NCBI RefSeq assembly: GCF_040566545.1
Contig: NZ_JBEWZI010000003.1
Location: 248,001 to 312,000, forward strand
Length of the DNA: 64,000 nt
Reading direction: 5' to 3'
From: Uliginosibacterium flavum
GTDB taxonomy: Bacteria; Pseudomonadota; Gammaproteobacteria; Burkholderiales; Rhodocyclaceae
A program made the translations under genes and the position numbers. Below are positions 60,124 to 64,000 of the stretch, in pieces. Each line of letters begins with the position of its first letter. Positions within the stretch are counted from its first letter, which is position 1. The notes below the pieces were generated by a model, which did not search any database, was not told where the DNA came from, and saw nothing but the letters and a program-made list of their open reading frames with translations.

Positions 60124-60675
60124 CTACAGCAGGTTGCGGATTTTCAGCTCAGAAACCAGTACATCAAATCCTTTGTAGATGCATTCAGCATGCTTCTTCA
60201 CCACAGCAGGGGAGTTTAGGTGAGTTAATTTTTTAACTTCAGCTTCATTGAAATGAGTATGGGCGTGAGTGTTCCGCAATTTTTTGTACTGGTTGCTTTG
60301 GATGGTTGATTCCAAAATGTAGAATGGACTTCCCGGAGAGCGTAGATCTGAAATTAACAGGTCGTAACGTTCCATGCCGATAACAAAAGCCATCATTGGC
60401 ATAAAATTTTGGTACATGTCGAAGCCGTAATTTTTTTCGATCAACTCGGTTAGCCGCGACTTGCATTCAACGGTTTTCAGGCTGGCTGCGAATAGTCCCG
60501 CAATGTGGTCTTGAGCCTCTTCAATCCATCCGCATAGCTCTAATGCGGCGTATTTGCAAAACTGGCTCGGCTGACCAGGTTCTGGCTTTGCCGGGGGGGC
60601 TGGCGGATTTGTAACTTTCCCGAAGTAGTACTCAAGCATGTCAAGCGAGGCCAGCAGGCGGGCATTCGATAACAT
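60124..60675 (-). CDS. HEPN-like protein (candidate RNase effector)
   Basis: 183 residues, helix-rich. The C-terminal part contains LRNTHAHTHF, which fits the HEPN motif Rx4-6H (Arg, four residues, His). The N-terminal half has long helices (LLASLDMLEYYFG, CGWIEEAQDHIAG), as in MAE_28990-type HEPN proteins that are often encoded with DUF262 genes. It starts 9 bp after the DUF262 stop, on the same strand. Low GC, so probably acquired. The HEPN call is from the motif and the neighbour only. Confidence 0.65.
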   Translation of the reverse strand: MLSNARLLASLDMLEYYFGKVTNPPAPPAKPEPGQPSQFCKYAALELCGWIEEAQDHIAGLFAASLKTVECKSRLTELIEKNYGFDMYQNFMPMMAFVIGMERYDLLISDLRSPGSPFYILESTIQSNQYKKLRNTHAHTHFNEAEVKKLTHLNSPAVVKKHAECIYKGFDVLVSELKIRNLL

Positions 60676-60684
60676 CCAGATTCC

Positions 60685-61770
60685 TCAACTGAGTGCTTGA
60701 ATTGCTTCGTTAATACGCTGCTGGACATGTTCTGTCCGCGACAGATCAGAGCTCAATGCTGCTGTCTGTAGTAACTCAATTTTATAAAACTTTCCGATCT
60801 TTTTCTTCATGGCAAGCGGCGTACTTGACAACAGAGATTTGGAGTTTATCGCAACGGCCACAAGTAACGCCTCCGCCTGCGAAAACCCGATCTTCTCGAT
60901 GTGTTCTGCTACCTTCGTGACAAATATCTCCGCAACCTGCTCAAACCTTCTTTTGTATTTTTTAATTTGAGCTGCACCATCTAAGCGATGGCATTTCATG
61001 AAAGTGTTCAAAAACGTTGTGAGGTTCCCATTGTAGGATTCCAGATTATCTTGGAAGGCGAAGATACGGAGGATTAGTTCGACGGAACGAAAGCGATCTT
61101 TTCGCCCAGTAATGTATTTTTTTGCCTCGATCCAATTTGGGGTGTCGTCTAGGGTCATCAACATAGAGTTGAAATCTCCAGAGTAGATGCAATTTCTAAT
61201 TTCTTGGTTCGTTAAACGAATCCCTCCCGCGTTCAGGCGATGGAATATTTTAAAAAGATATTCCATGTGTTCCCCGGATGAGAAGTCACATCGCAGAACC
61301 GTCACCGGTAAGGTCAGGTTCTCAACTCGTTCATACATGACATGTAAGGGAGACGTTGCGTCCCGCAATGCGCTAACTCGTTCGCCCGCAATTTTCGGGT
61401 CAATATCAGGCAGTTTGGATAGCTTCCATTCTGATTTTGGGTCCAAGAACTCGACAATGGACGACATCCGTTGCAGACCATCAATAACAATCCACTTGGC
61501 CGTACTGTTGTCGTACCCAAAACACATGCTCGGTATTGGCAATTGTTTCATCAAAGAATCGATAAAACGGGTCTTGTCTGGGGATTTCCAGACGACATCC
61601 CGCTGAAAGTCAGGTTTGATCTCAAGCTGACCCTTCGAGTAGAGTCTATATAGATCAGCGCATGAACGCAGTTCGTTGTAGACAACTATGTCTGGGGGAG
61701 GATCCTGTGGTGCTGCATATGAATCCTCGTATGCCTGCTCAGCACTGGTGATTTTGCTTGATGTTGCCAT
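60685..61770 (-). CDS. DUF262 (GmrSD N-terminal-like) protein
   Basis: 361 residues. The DUF262 signature is clear near the N-terminus: KPDFQRDVVWK, then FIDSLMKQLPIPS, then WIVIDGLQRMSSI. This ParB/Srx-like fold is the nucleotide-binding half of GmrSD and of several phage-defence proteins. The usual C-terminal DUF1524 nuclease is absent; a helical region follows instead. The downstream HEPN-like gene may supply the effector. Start 61770 (MATSSKI) has GGAAACG upstream; an in-frame ATG at 61827 is less likely. Low GC. Confidence 0.88.
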   Translation of the reverse strand: MATSSKITSAEQAYEDSYAAPQDPPPDIVVYNELRSCADLYRLYSKGQLEIKPDFQRDVVWKSPDKTRFIDSLMKQLPIPSMCFGYDNSTAKWIVIDGLQRMSSIVEFLDPKSEWKLSKLPDIDPKIAGERVSALRDATSPLHVMYERVENLTLPVTVLRCDFSSGEHMEYLFKIFHRLNAGGIRLTNQEIRNCIYSGDFNSMLMTLDDTPNWIEAKKYITGRKDRFRSVELILRIFAFQDNLESYNGNLTTFLNTFMKCHRLDGAAQIKKYKRRFEQVAEIFVTKVAEHIEKIGFSQAEALLVAVAINSKSLLSSTPLAMKKKIGKFYKIELLQTAALSSDLSRTEHVQQRINEAIQALS

Positions 61771-61925
61771 GACGTTTCCATGTTTTATTGTTGAGTTTTC
61801 GAGCAGGCAAAGCAGGAACGAAAACACTCACTAGCTGGTACCCTCACAAGCGAACTCTACTATGTATTTGGACTTTTTGTTTGCACTCTATATTTGTATC
61901 ATGCTCAGGCGCTGAATTTAGCCCG
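61771..61925. other. AT-rich region upstream of the DUF262 gene
   Basis: About 150 bp, clearly AT-rich, and probably the promoter region of the DUF262-HEPN pair. I could not place -35/-10 boxes with confidence. Confidence 0.4.
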
Positions 61926-62000
61926 GTAGGGTGGGCACGGTGTGCCCACGCAGTTCTTTGATGTACGTTCGGAAGCGTGGGCTCACCGAGCCCACCCTAC
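61926..62000. repeat. REP pair upstream of the RAYT gene
   Basis: GTAGGGTGGGCACGGTGTGCCCACGC at the left, GCGTGGGCTCACCGAGCCCACCCTAC at the right. Each is a hairpin with a GTAG head and the two are inverted, with a 23-bp spacer. It ends 20 bp before the transposase ATG. Confidence 0.85.
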
Positions 62001-62020
62001 GAATGGCATAGGGGGAACGG

Positions 62021-62563
62021 ATGAGCCACTACCGTCGTGCGGTACAGCCTGGAGGGAGCTTCTTCTTCACCGTCGTCACTTATCGTCGGCAGCCCTGGCT
62101 TGTTGAGGCTGCGGCTCGCGCAGCCTTGCGCGAGGCGATCACGCGTACGCGCGAAAAACATCCTTTCTCGATTGATGCCTGGGTGCTGATGCCGGATCAC
62201 CTGCATTGCATCTGGACACTGCCACCGGGCGATAGCGATTTTGCGACGCGCTGGTCGTTGATCAAGCGGCGCGTCTCCATGGCGCTCGGTGAAAGCCTGC
62301 ATATTGAGGCGTGGATGAGCGCTTCCAAGGAAAAGCATCGGGAAAGCACCTTGTGGCAACGCCGCTATTTCGAACACACGTTGCGTGACGACGCAGACTT
62401 TGCGCGTTGGGTGGATTACATCCATTACAACCCGGTCAAGCACGGTCATGCCACGCGTGTAGTTGGTTGGCCGTGGTCGTCCTTCCACCGGTATGTGGCT
62501 ACGGGGCTCTGCGCGTCTGATTGGGCGGGCGATTCATCCGCTGAAGCCTTCGGCGAAGAGTGA
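62021..62563 (+). CDS. REP-associated tyrosine transposase (RAYT, TnpA_REP)
   Basis: 180 residues of the Y1 transposase family. The His-hydrophobic-His metal motif is MPDHLH (His60, His62), and the catalytic Tyr lies in YIHYNPVKHG near residues 146-149. The gene is flanked on both sides by REP pairs of one sequence type (61926-62000 and 62569-62645), the standard REPtron layout. RAYTs cut single-stranded REP DNA next to the GTAG head. It is complete. Confidence 0.92.
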   Translation: MSHYRRAVQPGGSFFFTVVTYRRQPWLVEAAARAALREAITRTREKHPFSIDAWVLMPDHLHCIWTLPPGDSDFATRWSLIKRRVSMALGESLHIEAWMSASKEKHRESTLWQRRYFEHTLRDDADFARWVDYIHYNPVKHGHATRVVGWPWSSFHRYVATGLCASDWAGDSSAEAFGEE

Positions 62564-62568
62564 AAACT

Positions 62569-62645
62569 GTAGGGTGGGCACGGTGTGCCCACGCGGTTTG
62601 GGTCATTTTGCTGCTGGCGCGTGGGCTCACCGAGCCCACCCTTCC
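62569..62645. repeat. REP pair downstream of the RAYT gene
   Basis: GTAGGGTGGGCACGGTGTGCCCACGC at the left is identical to the upstream copy; the right half GCGTGGGCTCACCGAGCCCACCC is also identical but ends in TTCC instead of TAC. Confidence 0.85.
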
Positions 62646-62651
62646 GGACTT

Positions 62652-62785
62652 TTGTATGCCTGCAGAGCCGCATGGGGCAGCCCTCTCCGGGCAGGCATGC
62701 CCAAGGCCCAATGCTGACAACGATCTTTGCGATGCATTGCCTAAGAACCTTGCTGCATGCGGATCTTCAGGCAGGTGCTGGGCGG
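62652..62785. repeat. Intergenic palindromic repeats (AAGAGC family)
   Basis: TGTATGCCTGCAGAGCCGCATGGGGC ... GGGCAGGCATGCCCAAGG, then CTTGCTGCATGCGGATCTTCAGGCAGGTGC, convergent between the RAYT gene and the efflux adaptor. The region 62564-62849 holds nothing else that I can support. Confidence 0.5.
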
Positions 62786-62849
62786 GACGGTCAGCCAGCA
62801 GGCCGCGCTCGTCCCCAGCTCAGATTGATTCCGGCAAGCGCGCCTTGGC

Positions 62850-64000
62850 TCAGGATTTTGCTGGCGCTTCGGGTTTTTGTGCGGCTGGCTCGGCCTTCGG
62901 GTTTTCCGGGAGGAGTTCTTCCAGGTCGCGCGCAACCACCCGGCTGCGTTCGCTCAGGCCGGCGGCGATGACTTCTTTCTTGTCATCCTGAGTGCGACCG
63001 ATGCTGACTTTGATGGCCTGCACCTGGTTGTTTTCAAGCGTGAAGACGCGGTCGCCATCCTTGTCGTGAAGGATGGCGGCGGCCGGCAGGACCAGCGCTT
63101 TGCGCGTGGTGCTGAGGCTGCCGGTCACGCGCAAGCCGGCTTTGAGCTGGCTGTCGGCGGGCAGGTCGACGTAGACGAGGCCGGTGTGGGTTTTGATGTC
63201 GATGGTGGGGGCGACGCGACGCACCCGGCCTTTGAGTTCTTCGCCCAGCGGGCTGGCGATGACGACTTCCTGACCGGGTTCGATGCGCAGCAGTGTTTTG
63301 CCTGGCACTTCGGCGCGCCATTCGAGGCGTGCCTGGCGGATCAGGCGAAAAAGCTCGCTGGCGGTGCGCACGATATCGCCCTCAGCCGCTGTGCTGGCCG
63401 AGATCAGGCCATCGTCCGGGGCGAGGAGTTTGGCGGATTCGAGTTTGCGTTCCTGCGCCTTGACGCGGGTGCGCGCCACGGCGAGCTGGGCGATGGCGGT
63501 TTGTTTCTGGGTTTCGTACTGGGCGAGTTCTTGCTGGCTGACGCCGCCGGAGGGGAGCAGGCGTTGGGCGCGGCCGAGGGTGGCTTCGGCCTGACTGTGC
63601 GTGGCCTTGGCTTCGATCAGCTGGGCGTTGACGGCTTCCAGCTCGGTTTCGACGCTGGCGGTGTCGAGTACGGCGAGCACCTGGCCCTTACGTACGAAGT
63701 CGCCAATATTCACCTGCACACTGGTCAGGCGAAGCCCGCCGGTTTCTGCAAAGACCAGCACTTCCTGCCAGGGCATGACATTGCCTTCCACTTCGACGCG
63801 GTCAGGCCACAGCTCGATCTTCGGCCGGATTACGGGCAGCTTGCGCAAGTCGGGCGCCGGGCGGGCGCCGGCCTCCGAGCCGGCGTGTGCGATCTGGGCG
63901 GTGGCTGTCGGCGCCTTGTCGTCAGCAAGAGCGGGCGTGCTGAGGCAGAGCGTGCTGAGCAGCAGGGCGGGAAGGCGAAGGGATGTGAGAAGTTTTGGCA
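62850..64000 (-). CDS. RND efflux periplasmic adaptor (HlyD/MFP family), start at window edge
   Basis: 383 or 384 residues. The frame stays open to the window end, where the last bases read TG-CCA-AAA on the minus strand. The start ATG is therefore probably split by the edge. A signal peptide follows (KLLTSLRLPALLLSTLCLSTPALAD). Adaptor domains in order: lipoyl/barrel-sandwich half, a helical hairpin (about 110-170; LEAVNAQLIEAKATHSQAEATL read in part), the second barrel half, beta-barrel (GLRVTGSLSTTRKALVLPAAAIL read in part) and a C-terminal membrane-proximal domain. The inner-membrane pump should lie just downstream or upstream outside the window. Confidence 0.9.
   Translation of the reverse strand, partial: PKLLTSLRLPALLLSTLCLSTPALADDKAPTATAQIAHAGSEAGARPAPDLRKLPVIRPKIELWPDRVEVEGNVMPWQEVLVFAETGGLRLTSVQVNIGDFVRKGQVLAVLDTASVETELEAVNAQLIEAKATHSQAEATLGRAQRLLPSGGVSQQELAQYETQKQTAIAQLAVARTRVKAQERKLESAKLLAPDDGLISASTAAEGDIVRTASELFRLIRQARLEWRAEVPGKTLLRIEPGQEVVIASPLGEELKGRVRRVAPTIDIKTHTGLVYVDLPADSQLKAGLRVTGSLSTTRKALVLPAAAILHDKDGDRVFTLENNQVQAIKVSIGRTQDDKKEVIAAGLSERSRVVARDLEELLPENPKAEPAAQKPEAPAKS

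Noticed and set aside
1..64000. CRISPR array, prophage, integrase-bearing island or tRNA attachment site
   Set aside because: No array of regular spaced repeats, no phage structural genes, no integrase and no tRNA-like sequence were found on reading.

Overview
The window looks like a high-GC betaproteobacterial chromosome, probably Rhodocyclales-like. That placement is inferred from the gene order yicC-gmk-rpoZ-spoT followed by a DUF3460 gene, from the tandem cyanophycin synthetases, and from the protein sequences; no rRNA or tRNA gene is present to confirm it. Most of the window is housekeeping sequence cut by small accessory insertions with lower GC.

Layout. 1-6026: N-terminal part of a sensor histidine kinase, a secreted M16 peptidase sitting between a broken and an intact copy of the 3' end of a UPF0149/SEC-C gene, then ruvB. 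6123-14478: an unknown cytoplasmic protein, then a minus-strand series pcm, SufC-like ATPase, SufB/SufD-like scaffold, APH/AAA fusion kinase and Lon-like protease, preceded by an unknown Cys-containing protein. 14720-19618: small secreted protein, YdiK-type transporter, queC, a secreted PLA2-like protein, a flavin halogenase-like oxidoreductase and an unknown protein. 19769-28206: MFS transporter, rph, a PP2C phosphatase/Ser-Thr kinase pair, then yicC-gmk-rpoZ-spoT-DUF3460. 28303-32230: DnaQ/GIY-YIG fusion, EamA transporter, yebC and a secreted Cys-rich protein.

32356-42469 is the cyanophycin region. Two synthetases (a CphA' with a degenerate Mur-ligase P-loop and a full-length CphA) face a minus-strand unit of an ABC exporter with a zinc ribbon, a DUF1854 protein, a small secreted protein and a CapA-like protein. 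Neighbouring genes in that unit overlap by 4 bp, and two unknown genes follow. 42734-47643 holds an orphan low-GC gene, a Nudix/ThiE-like fusion, a DUF815 ATPase, mltA and an isochorismatase-fold protein. 47843-52866 is a complete branched-chain amino acid ABC transporter (livJ-H-M-G-F). 53202-57650 is a BamE-like lipoprotein gene and metH under an apparent SAH riboswitch.

57651-62645 is the main accessory region. It contains a HipBA toxin-antitoxin module with three operator-like sites at 27-bp spacing, a duplicated metH 3' end, a DUF262 + HEPN-like pair (defence candidate), and a REP-associated tyrosine transposase flanked by REP palindromes. The window ends in an RND-type periplasmic adaptor gene.

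Three themes stand out. First, two unrelated cargoes (M16 peptidase, hipBA) are each inserted at the 3' end of a native gene and each is flanked by an about 91% identical duplicate of that end. Second, intergenic spaces are rich in palindromic repeats of several sequence families, most with a GTAG head, together with one transposase of the kind known to mobilise REPs. Third, cyanophycin synthesis genes are linked to an exporter and a CapA-like protein, suggesting an unstudied handling or export route for the polymer.
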